In this document: one piece after another, positions 31,301 through 44,300 of the stretch | Position numbering within the stretch: position 1 is the stretch's first letter | How the letters are laid out: every line of letters begins with the position of its first letter | Source of the DNA: Apostichopus japonicus | Taxonomy: Eukaryota > Echinodermata > Holothuroidea > Aspidochirotida > Stichopodidae | Reading direction: 5' to 3' | Assembly: GCF_037975245.1 (NCBI RefSeq) | Contig: NC_092580.1 | Coordinates: 917,001-981,000 of the forward strand | DNA length: 64,000 nucleotides | Position numbers and translations under genes: made by a program | The notes under the pieces: generated by a model | What the model was told of the DNA's origin: nothing | Database searches by the model: none | What the model saw: the letters and a program-made list of their open reading frames with translations, nothing else

Positions 31301-33480
31301 AAGTATTAGAAACGAACATAGATTTATATCAACTGCTGTCGTGGCGCGGTTGGTTGCTCTGTACCTCGAGAGCGTGACGTATTTTGGATCGCGGGCTCGA
31401 GACCAGGTGGGGGGAGTTTGCTTTTGCCGCGATCTCATACGGTCTCGGGAACTTTAAGTATTAGAAACGAACATAGATTTATATCAACTGCTGTCGTGGC
31501 GCGGTTGGTTGCTCTGTACCTCGAGAGCGTGACGTATTTTGGATTGCGGACTCGAGACCAGGTGGGGGCAGTTAGCTTTTTCCGCGATCTCATACGGTCT
31601 CTGGAACTTTAAGTATTAGAAACGAACATAGATTTATATCAACTGCTGTCGTGGCGCGGTTGGTTGCTCTGTACCTCGAGAGCGTGACGTATTTTGGATC
31701 GCGGGCTCGAGACCAGGTGGGGGCAGTTTGCTTTTGCCGCGATCTTATACGTTCTCTGGAACTTTAAGTATTAGAAACGAACATAGATTTATATCAACTG
31801 CTGTCGTGGCGCGGTTGGTTGCTCTGTACCTCGAGAGCGTGACGTATTTTGGATCGCGGGCTCGAGACCAGGTGGGGGCAGTTTGCTTTTTCCGCGATCT
31901 CATACGGTCTCTGGAACTTTAAGTATTAGAAACGAACATAGATTTATATCAACTGCTGTCGTGGCGCGGTTGGTTGCTCTGTACCTCGAGAGCGTGACGT
32001 ATTTTGGATCGCGGGCTCGAGACCAGGTGGGGGCAGTTTGCTTTTGCCGCGATCTTATACGTTCTCTGGGAACTTTAAGTATTAGAAACGAACATAGATT
32101 TATATCAACTGCTGTCGTGGCGCGGTTGGTTGCTCTGTACCTCGAGAGCGTGACGTATTTTGGATCGCGGGCTCGAGACCAGGTGGGGGCAGTTTGCTTT
32201 TTCCGCGATCTCATACGGTCTCTGGGAACTTTAAGTATTAGAAACGAACATAGATTTATATCAACTGCTGTCGTGGCGCGGTTGGTTGCTCTGTACCTCG
32301 AGAGCGTGACGTATTTTGGATCGCGGGCTCGAGGCCAGATGGGGGCAGTTTGCTTTTGCCGCGATCTTGTACGATCTCTGGGAACTTTAAGTATTAGAAA
32401 CGAACATAGATTTATATCAACTGCTGTCGTGGCGCGGTTGGTTGCTCTGTACCTCGAGAGCGTGACGTATTTTGGATCGCGGGCTCGAGACCAGGTGGGG
32501 GCAGTTTGCTTTTGCCGCGATCTTGTACGATCTCTGGGAACTTTAAGTATTAGAAACGAACATAGATTTATATCATCTGCTGTCGTGGCGCGGTTGGTTG
32601 CTCTGTACCTCGAGAGCGTGACGTATTTTGGATCGCGGGCTCGAGACCAGGCCAGCGCAGTTTGCTTTTGCCGCGATCTTATACGGTCTCGGGAACTTTA
32701 AGTATTAAAAACGAACATAGATTTATATCAACTGCTGTCGTGGCGCGGTTGGTTGCTCTGTACCTCGAGAGCGTGACGTATTTTGGATCGCGGGCTCGAG
32801 ACCAGGTGGGGGCAGTTTGCTTTTGCCGCGATCTGGTACGGTCTCTGGGAACTTTAAGTATTAGAAACGAACATAGATTTATATCAACTGCTGTCGTGGC
32901 GCGGTTGGTTGCTCTGTACCTCGAGAGCGTGACGTATTTTGGATCGCGGGCTCGAGACCAGGTGGGGGCAGTTTGCTTTTGCCGCGATCTTATACGGTCT
33001 CTGGGAACTTTAAGTATGAGAAACGAACATAGATTTATATCAACTGCTGTCGTAGCGCGGTTGGTTGCTCTGTACCTCGAGAGCGTGACGTATTTTGGAT
33101 TGCGGGCTCGAGACCAGGTGGGGGCAGTTTGCTTTTATCGCGATCTCATACGGTCTCGGGAACTTTAAGTATTAGAAACGAACATAGATTTATATCAACT
33201 GCTGTCGTGGCGCGGTTGGTTGCTCTGTACCTCGAGAGCGTGACGTATTTTGGATCGCGGGTTCGAGACCAGGTGGGGGCAGTTTGCTTTTGCCGCGATC
33301 TTATACGGTCTCGGGAACTTTAAGTATTAGAAACGAACATAGATTTATATCAACTGCTGTCGTGGCGCGGTTGGTTGCTCTGTACCTCGAGAGCGTGACG
33401 TATTTTGGATTGCGGGCTCGAGACCAGGTGGGGGCAGTTAGCTTTTTCCGCGATCTCATACGGTCTCTGGAACTTTAAGT
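28307..33480. repeat. 3,421-bp (22-monomer) tandem duplication
   Basis: Variant order from 28,307 repeats from 31,728 at a constant shift of 3,421 bp through at least 33,284. A private substitution, TATCATCTGCTG for TATCAACTGCTG, occurs at about 29,150 and again 3,421 bp later at about 32,571, and GGGTTCGAGACC occurs at about 29,840 and 33,260. The duplication is therefore recent relative to monomer divergence. Confidence 0.85.
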
Positions 33481-35399
33481 ATTAGAAACGAACATAGATT
33501 TATATCAACTGCTGTCGTGGCGCGGTTGGTTGTGCTCTGTACCTCGAGAGCGTGACGTATTTTGGATCGCGGGCTCGAGACCAGGTGGGGGCAGTTTGCT
33601 TTTGCCGCGATCTTATACGGTCTCGGGAACTTTAAGTATTAGAAACGAACATAGATTTATATCAACTGCTGTCGTGGCGCGGTTGGTTGCTCTGTACCTC
33701 GAGAGCGTGACGTATTTTGGATCGCGGGCTCGAGACCAGGTGGGGGCAGTTTGCTTTTGCCGCGATCTCATACGGTCTCGGGAACTTTAAGTATTAGAAA
33801 CGAACATAGATTTATATCAACTGCTGTCGTGGCGCGGTTGGTTGCTCTGTACCTCGAGAGCGTGACGTATTTTGGATCGCGGGCTCGAGACCAGGTGGGG
33901 GCAGTTTGCTTTTGCCGCGATCTGGTACGGTCTCTGGGAACTTTAAGTATTAGAAACGAACATAGATTTATATCAACTGCTGTCGTGGCGCGGTTGGTTG
34001 CTCTGTACCTCGAGAGCGTGACGTATTTTGGATCGCGGGCTCGAGGCCAGATGGGGGCAGTTAGCTTTTGCCGCGATCTTGTACGATCTCTGGGAACTTT
34101 AAGTATTAGAAACGAACATAGATTTATATCAACTGCTGTCGTGGCGCGGTTGGTTGCTCTGTACCTCGAGAGCGTGACGTATTTTGGATCGCGGGCTCGA
34201 GACCAGGTGGGGGCAGTTTGCTTTTGCCGCGATCTTGTACGATCTCTGGGAACTTTAAGTATTAGAAACGAACATAGATTTATATCAACTGCTGTCGTGG
34301 CGCGGTTGGTTGCTCTGTACCTCGAGAGCGTGACGTATTTTGGATCGCGGGCTCGAGACCAGGTGGGGCAGTTTGCTTTTGCCGCGATCCCATACGGTCT
34401 CTGGGAACTTTAAGTATTAGAAACGAACATAGATTTATATCAACTGCTGTCGTGGCGCGGTTGGTTGCTCTGTACCTCGAGAGCGTGACGTATTTTGGAT
34501 CGCGGGCTCGAGACCAGGTGGGGGCAGTTTGCTTTTGCCGCGATTTCATACGGTCTCTGGGAACTTTAAGTATTAGAAACGAACATAGATTTATATCAAC
34601 TGCTGTCGTGGCGCGGTTGGTTGCTCTGTACCTCGAGAGCGTGACGTATTTTGGATCGCGGGCTCGAGACCAGGTGGGGGCAGTTTGCTTTTGCCGCGAT
34701 CTCATACGGTCTCTGGAACTTTAAGTATTAGAAACGAACATAGATTTATATCAATTGCTGTCGTGGCGCGGTTGGTTGCTCTGTACCTCGAGAGCGTGAC
34801 GTATTTTGGATCGCGGGCTCGAGACCAGGTGGGGGCAGTTTGCTTTTGCCGCGATCTCATACGGTCTCTGGAACTTTAAGTATTAGAAACGAACATAGAT
34901 TTATATCAACTGCTGTCGTGGCGCGGTTGGTTGCTCTGTACCTCGAGAGCGTGACGTATTTTGGATCGCGGGCTCGAGACCAGGTGGGGGCAGTTTGCTT
35001 TTGCCGCGATCTTATACGGTCTCTGGGAACTTTAAGTATTAGAAACGAACATAGATTTATATCAACTGCTGTCGTGGCGCGGTTGGTTGCTCTGTACCTC
35101 GAGAGCGTGACGTATTTTGGATCGCGGGCTCGAGACCAGGTGGGGGCAGTTTGCTTTTGCCGCGATCTGGTACGGTCTCTGGGAACTTTAAGTATTAGAA
35201 ACGAACATAGATTTATATCAACTGCTGTCGTGGCGCGGTTGGTTGCTCTGTACCTCGAGAGCGTGACGTATTTTGGATCGCGGGCTCGAGACCAGGTGGG
35301 GGCAGGTTGCTTTTGCCGCGATCTGGTACGATCTCTGGGAACTTTAAGTATTAGAAACGAACATAGATTTATATCAACTGCTGTCGTGGCGCGGTTGGT

Positions 35400-37220
35400 T
35401 GCTCTGTACCTCGAGAGCGTGACGTATTTTGGATCGCGGGCTCGAGAACAGGTGGGGGCAGTTTGCTTTTGCCGCGATCTCGTACGGTCTCTTGGAACTT
35501 TAAGTATTAGAAACGAACATAGATTTATATCAACTGCTGTCGTGGCGCGGTTGGTTGCTCTGTACCTCGAGAGCGTGACGTATTTTGGATCGCGGGCTCG
35601 AGACCAGGTGGGGGCAGTTTGCTTTTGCCGCGATCTCATACGGTCTCTGGGAACTTTAAGTATTAGAAACGAACATAGATTTATATCAACTGCTGTCGTG
35701 GCGCGGTTGGTTGCTCTGTACCTCGAGAGCGTGACGTATTTTGGATCGCGGGCTCGAGACCAGGTGGGGGCAGTTTGCTTTTGCCGCGATCTCATACGGT
35801 CTCTGGGAACTTTAAGTATTAGAAACGAACATAGATTTATATCAACTGCTGTCGTGGCGCGGTTGGTTGCTCTGTACCTCGAGAGCGTGACGTATTTTAG
35901 ATCGCGGGCTCGAGTCCAGGTGGGAGCAGTTAGCTTTTTCCGCGATCTCATACGGTCTCTGGAACTTTAAGTATTAGAAACGAACATAGATTTATATCAA
36001 CTGCTGTCGTGGCGCGGTTGGTTGCTCTGTTCCTCGAGAGCGTGACGTATTTTGGATCGCGGGCTCGAGACCAGGTGGGGGCAGTTTGCTTTTGCCGCGA
36101 TCTCATACGGTCTCTGGAACTTTAAGTATTAGAAACGAACATAGATTTATATCAACTGCTGTCGTGGCGCGGTTGGTTGCTCTGTACCTCGAGAGCGTGA
36201 CGTATTTTGGATCGCGGGCTCGAGACCAGGTGGGGGCAGTTTGCTTTTGCCGCGATCTCATACGGTCTCTGGAACTTTAAGTATTAGAAACGAACATAGA
36301 TTTATATCAACTGCTGTCGTGGCGCGGTTGGTTGCTCTGTACCTCGAGAGCGTGACGTATTTTGGATTGCGGGCTCGAGACCAGGTGGGGGCAGTTTGCT
36401 TTTGCCGCGATCTCATACGGTCTCTGGAACTTTAAGTATTAGAAACGAACATAGATTTATATCAACTGCTGTCGTGGCGCGGTTGGTTGCTCTGTACCTC
36501 GAGAGCGTGACGTATTTTGGATTGCGGGCTCGAGACCAGGTGGGGGCAGTTTGCTTTTGCCGCGATCTTGTACGGTCTCTGGGAACTTTAAGTATTAGAA
36601 ACGAACATAGATTTATATCAACTGCTGTCGTGGCGCTGTTGGTTGCTCTGTACCTCGAGAGCGTGACGTATTTTGGATCGCGGGCTCGAGACCAGGTGGG
36701 GGCAGTTTGCTTTTGCCGCGATCTTATACGGTCTCTGGGAACTTTAAGTATTAGAAACGAACATAGATTTATATCAACTGCTGTCGTGGCGCGGTTGGTT
36801 GCTCTGTACCTCGAGAGCGTGACGTATTTTGGATCGCGGGCTCGAGACCAGGTGGGGGCAGTTTGCTTTTTCCGCGATCTTATACGGTCTCTGGGAACTT
36901 TAAGTATTAGAAACGAACATAGATTTATATCAACTGCTGTCGTGGCGCGGTTGGTTGCTCTGTACCTCGAGAGCGTGACGTATTTTGGATCGCGGGCTCG
37001 AGACCAGGTGGGGGCAGTTTGCTTTTGCCGCGATCTTATACGGTCTCTGGGAACTTTAAGTATTAGAAACGAACATAGATTTATATCAACTGCTGTCGTG
37101 GCGCGGTTGGTTGCTCTGTACCTCGAGAGCGTGACGTATTTTGGATCGCGGGCTCGAGACCAGGTGGGGGCAGTTTGCTTTTGCCGCGATCTGGTACAGT
37201 CTCTGTGAACTTTAAGTATT
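35400..37220. repeat. Segment duplicated 10,867 bp downstream (copy 1)
   Basis: A run of rare variants (CGAGAACAGG; GTATTTTAGATCG with CGAGTCCAGGTGGGAGCAG; CTCTGTTCCTCGAG; GTGGCGCTGTTGG) appears in this order and again at about 46,270-48,090 at a constant offset of 10,867 bp (36,086 to 46,953; 36,396 to 47,263). Confidence 0.85.
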
Positions 37221-39692
37221 AGAAACGAACATAGATTTATATCAACTGCTGTCGTGGCGCGGTTGGTTGCTCTGTACCTCGAGAGCGTGACGTATTTTGG
37301 ATCGCGGGCTCGAGACCAGGTGGGGGCAGTTTGCTTTTGCCGCGATCTCATACGGTCTCTGGGAACTTTAAGTATTAGAAACGAACATAGATTTATATCA
37401 ACTGCTGTCGTGGCGCGGTTGGTTGCTCTGTACCTCGAGAGCGTGACGTATTTTGGATCGCGGGCTCGAGACCAGGTGGGGGCAGTTTGCTTTTGCCGCG
37501 ATCTCATACAATCTCTGGGAACTTTAAGTATTAGAAACGAACATAGATTTATATCAACTGCTGTCGTGGCGCGGTTGGTTGCTCTGTACCTCGAGAGCGT
37601 GACGTATATTGGATCGCGGGCTCGAGACCAGGTGGGGGCAGTTTGCTTTTGCCGCGATCTTATACGGTCTCTGGGAACTTTAAGTATTAGAAACGAACAT
37701 AGATTTATATCAACTGCTGTCGTGGCGCGGTTGGTTGCTCTGTACCTCGAGAGCGTGACGTATTTTGGATCGCGGGCTCGAGACCAGGTGGGGGCAGTTT
37801 GCTTTTGCCGCGATCTTATACGGTCTCTGGGAACTTTAAGTATTAGAAACGAACATAGATTTATATCAACTGCTGTCGTGGCGCGGTTGGTTGCTCTGTA
37901 CCTCGAGAGCGTGACGTATTTTGGATCGCGGGCTCGAGACCAGGTGGGGCATTTTGCTTTTGCCGGGATCTTATACGGTCTCTGGAACTTTAAGTATTAG
38001 AAACGAACATAGATTTATATCAACTGCTGTCGTGGCGCGGTTGGTTGCTCTGTACCTCGAGAGCGTGACGTATGTTGGATCGCGGGCTCGAGACCAGGTG
38101 GGGGCAGTTTGCTTTTGCCGCGATCTTATACGGTCTCTGGAACTTTAAGTATTAGAAACGAACATAGATTTATATCAACTGCTGTCGTGGCGCGGTTGGT
38201 TGCTCTGTACCTCGAGAGCGTGACGTATTTTGGATCGCGGGCTCGAGACCAGGTGGGGGCAGTTTGCTTTTGCCGCGATCCCATACGGTCTCTGGAACTT
38301 TAAGTATTAGAAACGAACATAGATTTGTATCAACTGCTGTCGTGGCGCGGTTGGTTGCTCTGTACCTCGAGAGCGTGACGTATTTTGGATCGCGGGCTCG
38401 AGACCAGGTGGGGGCAGTTTGCTTTTGCCGCGATCTTATACGGTCTCTGGGAACTTTAAGTATTAGAAACGAACATAGATTTATATCAACTGCTGTCGTG
38501 GCGCGGTTGGTTGCTCTGTACCTCGAGAGCGTGACGTATTTTGGATCGCGGGCTCGAGACCAGGTGGGGGCAGTTTGCTTTTGCCGCGATCTTATACGGT
38601 CTCTGGGAACTTTAAGTATTAGAAACGAACATAGATTTATATCAACTGCTGTCGTGGCGCGGTTGGTTGCTCTGTACCTCGAGAGCGTGACGTATTTTGG
38701 ATCGCGGGCTCGAGACCAGGTGGGGCATTTTGCTTTTGCCGGGATCTTATACGGTCTCTGGAACTTTAAGTATTAGAAACGAACATAGATTTATATCAAC
38801 TGCTGTCGTGGCGCGGTTGGTTGCTCTGTACCTCGAGAGCGTGACGTATGTTGGATCGCGGGCTCGAGACCAGGTGGGGGCAGTTTGCTTTTGCCGGGAT
38901 CTTATACGGTCTCTGGAACTTTAAGTATTAGAAACGAACATAGATTTATATCAACTGCTGTCGTGGCGCGGTTGGTTGCTCTGTACCTCGAGAGCGTGAC
39001 GTATTTTGGATCGCGGGCTCGAGACCAGGTGGGGGCAGTTTGCTTTTGCCGCGATCCCATACGGTCTCTGGAACTTTAAGTATTAGAAACGAACATAGAT
39101 TTGTATCAACTGCTGTCGTGGCGCGGTTGGTTGCTCTGTACCTCGAGAGCGTGACGTATTTTGGATCGCGGGCTCGAGACCAGGTGGGGGCAGTTTGCTT
39201 TTGCCGCGATCTCATACGGTCTCTGGAACTTTAAGTATTAGAAACGAACATAGATTTATATCAACTGCTGTCGTGGCGCGGTTGGTTGCTCTGTACCTCG
39301 AGAGCGTGACGTATTTTGAATCGCGGGCTCGAGACCAGGTGGGGGCAGTTTGCTTTTGCCGCGATCTCATACGGTCTCTGGAACTTTAAGTATTAGAAAC
39401 GAACATAGATTTATATCAACTGCTGTCGTGGCGCGGTTGGTTGCTCTGTACCTCGAGAGCGTGACGTATTTTGGATCGCGGGCTCGAGACCAGGTGGGGG
39501 CAGTTTGCTTTTGCCGCGATCCCATACGGTTTCTGGAACTTTAAGTATTAGAAACGAACATAGATTTATATCAACTGCTGTCGTGGCGCGGTTGGTTGCT
39601 CTGTACCTCGAGAGCGTGACGTATGTTGGATCGCGGGCTCGAGACCAGGTGGGGGCAGTTTGCTTTTGCCGCGATCTCATACGGTCTCTGGG

Positions 39693-39829
39693 AACTTTAA
39701 GTATTAGAAACGAACATAGATTTATATCAACTGCTGTCGTGGCGCGGTTGGTTGCTCTGTACCTCGAGAGCGTGACGTATGTTGGATCGCGGGCTCGAGA
39801 CCAGGTGGGGGGAGTTTGCTTTTGCCGCG
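39693..39829. repeat. Truncated 137-bp monomer
   Basis: At 39,826-39,832 GCCGCGA joins directly to ACTTTAAG, removing about 19 bp (the TCTCATACGGTCTCTGG region). Short GA microhomology at the junction suggests a simple replication-slippage or end-joining deletion. It seems not to have spread to other copies in the window. Confidence 0.8.
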
Positions 39830-41358
39830 AACTTTAAGTATTAGAAACGAACATAGATTTATATCAACTGCTGTCGTGGCGCGGTTGGTTGCTCTGTACC
39901 TCGAGAGCGTGACGTATTTTGGATCGCGGGCTCGAGACCAGGTGGGGGCAGTTTGCTTTTTCCGCGATCTCATACGGTCTCTGGGAACTTTAAGTATTAG
40001 AAACGAAGATAGATTTATATCAACTGCTGTCGTGGCGCGGTTGGTTGCTCTGTACCTCGAGAGCGTGACGTATTTTGGATCGCGGGCTCGAGGCCAGGTG
40101 GGGGCAGTTTGCTTTTGCCGCGATCTGGTACGGTCTCTGGGAACTTTAAGTATTAGAAACGAAGATAGATTTATATCAACTGCTGTCGTGGCGCGGTTGG
40201 TTGCTCTGTACCTCGAGAGCGTGACGTATGTTGGATCGCGGGCTCGAGACCAGGTGGGGGCAGTTAGCTTTTTCCGCGATCTTATACGGTCTCTGGGAAC
40301 TTTAAGTATTAGAAACGAACATAGATTTATATCAACTGCTGTCGTGGCGCGGTTGGTTGCTCTGTACCTCGAGAGCGTGACGTATTTTGGATCGCGGGCT
40401 CGAGACCAGGTGGGGGCAGTTTGCTTTTGCCGCGATCTCATACGGTCTCTGGAACTTTAAGTATTAGAAACGAACATAGTTTTATATCAACTGCTGTCGT
40501 GGCGCGGTTGGTTGCTCTGTACCTCGAGAGCGTGACGTATTTTGGATCGCGGGCTCGAGACCAGGTGGGGGCAGTTTCCTTTTGCCGCGATCTTATACGG
40601 TCTCTGGGAACTTTAAGTATTAGAAACGAAGATAGATTTATATCAACTGCTGTCGTGGCGCGGTTGGTTGCTCTGTACCTCGAGAGCGTGACGTATTTTG
40701 GATCGCTTGCTCGAGACCAGGTGGGGGCAGTTTCCTTTTGCCGCGATCTTATACGGTCTCTGGGAACTTTAAGTATTAGAAACGAAGATAGATTTATATC
40801 AACTGCTGTCGTGGCGCGGTTGGTTGTGCTCTGTACCTCGAGAGCGTGACGTATTTTGGATCGCGGGCTCGAGACCAGGTGGGGGCAGTTTGCTTTTGCC
40901 GCGATCTAGTACGGTCTCTGGAACTTTAAGTATTAGAAACGAACATAGATTTATATCAACTGCTGTCGTGGCGCGGTTGGTTGTGCTCTGTACCTCGAGA
41001 GCGTGACGTATTTTGGATCGCGGGCTCGAGACCAGGTGGGGGCAGTTTGCTTTTGCCGCGATCTCATACGGTCTCTGGAACTTTAAGTATTAGAAACGAA
41101 CATAGATTTATATCAACTGCTGTCGTGGCGCGGTTGGTTGTGCTCTGTACCTCGAGAGCGTGACGTATTTTGGATTGCGGACTCGAGACCAGGTGGGGGC
41201 AGTTAGCTTTTTCCGCGATCTCATACGGTCTCTGGAACTTTAAGTATTAGAAACGAACATAGATTTATATCAACTGCTGTCGTGGCGCGGTTGGTTGCTC
41301 TCTACCTCGAGAGCGTGACGTATTTTGGATCGCGGGCTCGAGACCAGGTGGGGGCAGT

Positions 41359-44300
41359 TTGCTTTTGCCGCGATCTTATACGTTCTCTGGAACTTTAAGT
41401 ATTAGAAACGAACATAGATTTATATCAACTGCTGTCGTGGCGCGGTTGGTTGCTCTGTACCTCGAGAGCGTGACGTATTTTGGATCGCGGGCTCGAGACC
41501 AGGTGGGGGCAGTTTGCTTTTTCCGCGATCTCATACGGTCTCTGGAACTTTAAGTATTAGAAACGAACATAGATTTATATCAACTGCTGTCGTGGCGCGG
41601 TTGGTTGCTCTGTACCTCGAGAGCGTGACGTATTTTGGATCGCGGGCTCGAGACCAGGTGGGGGCAGTTTGCTTTTGCCGCGATCTTATACGTTCTCTGG
41701 GAACTTTAAGTATTAGAAACGAACATAGATTTATATCAACTGCTGTCGTGGCGCGGTTGGTTGCTCTGTACCTCGAGAGCGTGACGTATTTTGGATCGCG
41801 GGCTCGAGACCAGGTGGGGGCAGTTTGCTTTTTCCGCGATCTCATACGGTCTCTGGGAACTTTAAGTATTAGAAACGAACATAGATTTATATCAACTGCT
41901 GTCGTGGCGCGGTTGGTTGCTCTGTACCTCGAGAGCGTGACGTATTTTGGATCGCGGGCTCGAGGCCAGATGGGGGCAGTTTGCTTTTGCCGCGATCTTG
42001 TACGATCTCTGGGAACTTTAAGTATTAGAAACGAACATAGATTTATATCAACTGCTGTCGTAGCGCGGTTGGTTGCTCTGTACCTCGAGAGCGTGACGTA
42101 TTTTGGATCGCGGGCTCGAGACCAGGTGGGGGCAGTTTGCTTTTTCCGCGATCTTGTACGATCTCTGGGAACTTTAAGTATTAGAAACGAACATAGATTT
42201 ATATCAACTGCTGTCGTGGCGCGGTTGGTTGCTCTGTACCTCGAGAGCGTGACGTATTTTGGATCGCGGGCTCGAGACCAGGCCAGTGCAGTTTGCTTTT
42301 GCCGCGATCTTATACGGTCTCGGGAACTTTAAGTATTAGAAACGAACATAGATTTATATCAACTGCTGTCGTGGCGCGGTTGGTTGCTCTGTACCTCGAG
42401 AGCGTGACGTATTTTGGATCGCGGGCTCGAGACCAGGTGGGGGCAGTTTGCTTTTGCCGCGATCTGGTACGGTCTCTGGGAACTTTAAGTATTAGAAACG
42501 AACATAGATTTATATCAACTGCTGTCGTGGCGCGGTTGGTTGCTCTGTACCTCGAGAGCGTGACGTATTTTGGATCGCGGGCTCGAGACCAGGTGGGGGC
42601 AGTTTGCTTTTGCCGCGATCTTATACGGTCTCTGGGAACTTTAAGTATGAGAAACGAACATAGATTTATATCAACTGCTGTCGTGGCGCGGTTGGTTCCT
42701 CTGTACCTCGAGAGCGTGACGTATTTTGGATCGCGGGCTCGAGACCAGGTGGGGGCAGTTTGCTTTTATCGCGATCTCATACGGTCTCGGGAACTTTAAG
42801 TATTAGAAACGAACATAGATTTATATCAACTGCTGTCGTGGCGCGGTTGGTTGCTCTGTACCTCGAGAGCGTGACGTATTTTGGATCGCGGGCTCGAGAC
42901 CAGGTGGGGGCAGTTTGCTTTTGCCGCGATCTCATACGGTCTCGGGAACTTTAAGTATTAGAAACGAACATAGATTTATATCAACTGCTGTCGTGGCGCG
43001 GTTGGTTGCTCTGTACCTCGAGAGCGTGACGTATTTTGGATCGCGGGCTCGAGACCAGGTGGGGGCAGTTTGCTTTTGCCGCGATCTCATACGGTCTCGG
43101 GAACTTTAAGTATTAGAAACGAACATAGATTTATATCAACTGCTGTCGTGGCGCGGTTGGTTGCTCTGTACCTCGAGAGCGTGACGTATTTTGGATTGCG
43201 GGCTCGAGACCAGGTGGGGGCAGTTAGCTTTTTCCGCGATCTCATACGGTCTCTGGAACTTTAAGTATTAGAAACGAACATAGATTTATATCAACTGCTG
43301 TCGTGGCGCGGTTGGTTGCTCTGTACCTCGAGAGCGTGACGTATTTTGGATCGCGGGCTCGAGACCAGGTGGGGGGAGTTTGCTTTTGCCGCGATCTCAT
43401 ACGGTCTCGGGAACTTTAAGTATTAGAAACGAACATAGATTTATATCAACTGCTGTCGTGGCGCGGTTGGTTGCTCTGTACCTCGAGAGCGTGACGTATT
43501 TTGGATTGCGGACTCGAGACCAGGTGGGGGCAGTTAGCTTTTTCCGCGATCTCATACGGTCTCTGGAACTTTAAGTATTAGAAACGAACATAGATTTATA
43601 TCAACTGCTGTCGTGGCGCGGTTGGTTGCTCTGTACCTCGAGAGCGTGACGTATTTTGGATCGCGGGCTCGAGACCAGGTGGGGGCAGTTTGCTTTTGCC
43701 GCGATCTTGTACGATCTCTGGGAACTTTAAGTATTAGAAACGAACATAGATTTATATCAACTGCTGTCGTGGCGCGGTTGGTTGCTCTGTACCTCGAGAG
43801 CGTGACGTATTTTGGATCGCGGGCTCGAGACCAGGCCAGCGCAGTTTGCTTTTGCCGCGATCTTATACGGTCTCGGGAACTTTAAGTATTAGAAACGAAC
43901 ATAGATTTATATCAACTGCTGTCGTGGCGCGGTTGGTTGCTCTGTACCTCGAGAGCGTGACGTATTTTGGATCGCGGGCTCGAGACCAGGTGGGGGCAGT
44001 TTGCTTTTGCCGCGATCTGGTACGGTCTCTGGGAACTTTAAGTATTAGAAACGAACATAGATTTATATCAACTGCTGTCGTGGCGCGGTTGGTTGCTCTG
44101 TACCTCGAGAGCGTGACGTATTTTGGATCGCGGGCTCGAGACCAGGTGGGGGCAGTTTGCTTATGCCGCGATCTCATACGGTCTCTGGGAACTTTAAGTA
44201 TGAGAAACGAACATAGATTTATATCAACTGCTGTCGTAGCGCGGTTGGTTGCTCTGTACCTCGAGAGCGTGACGTATTTTGGATTGCGGGCTCGAGACCA

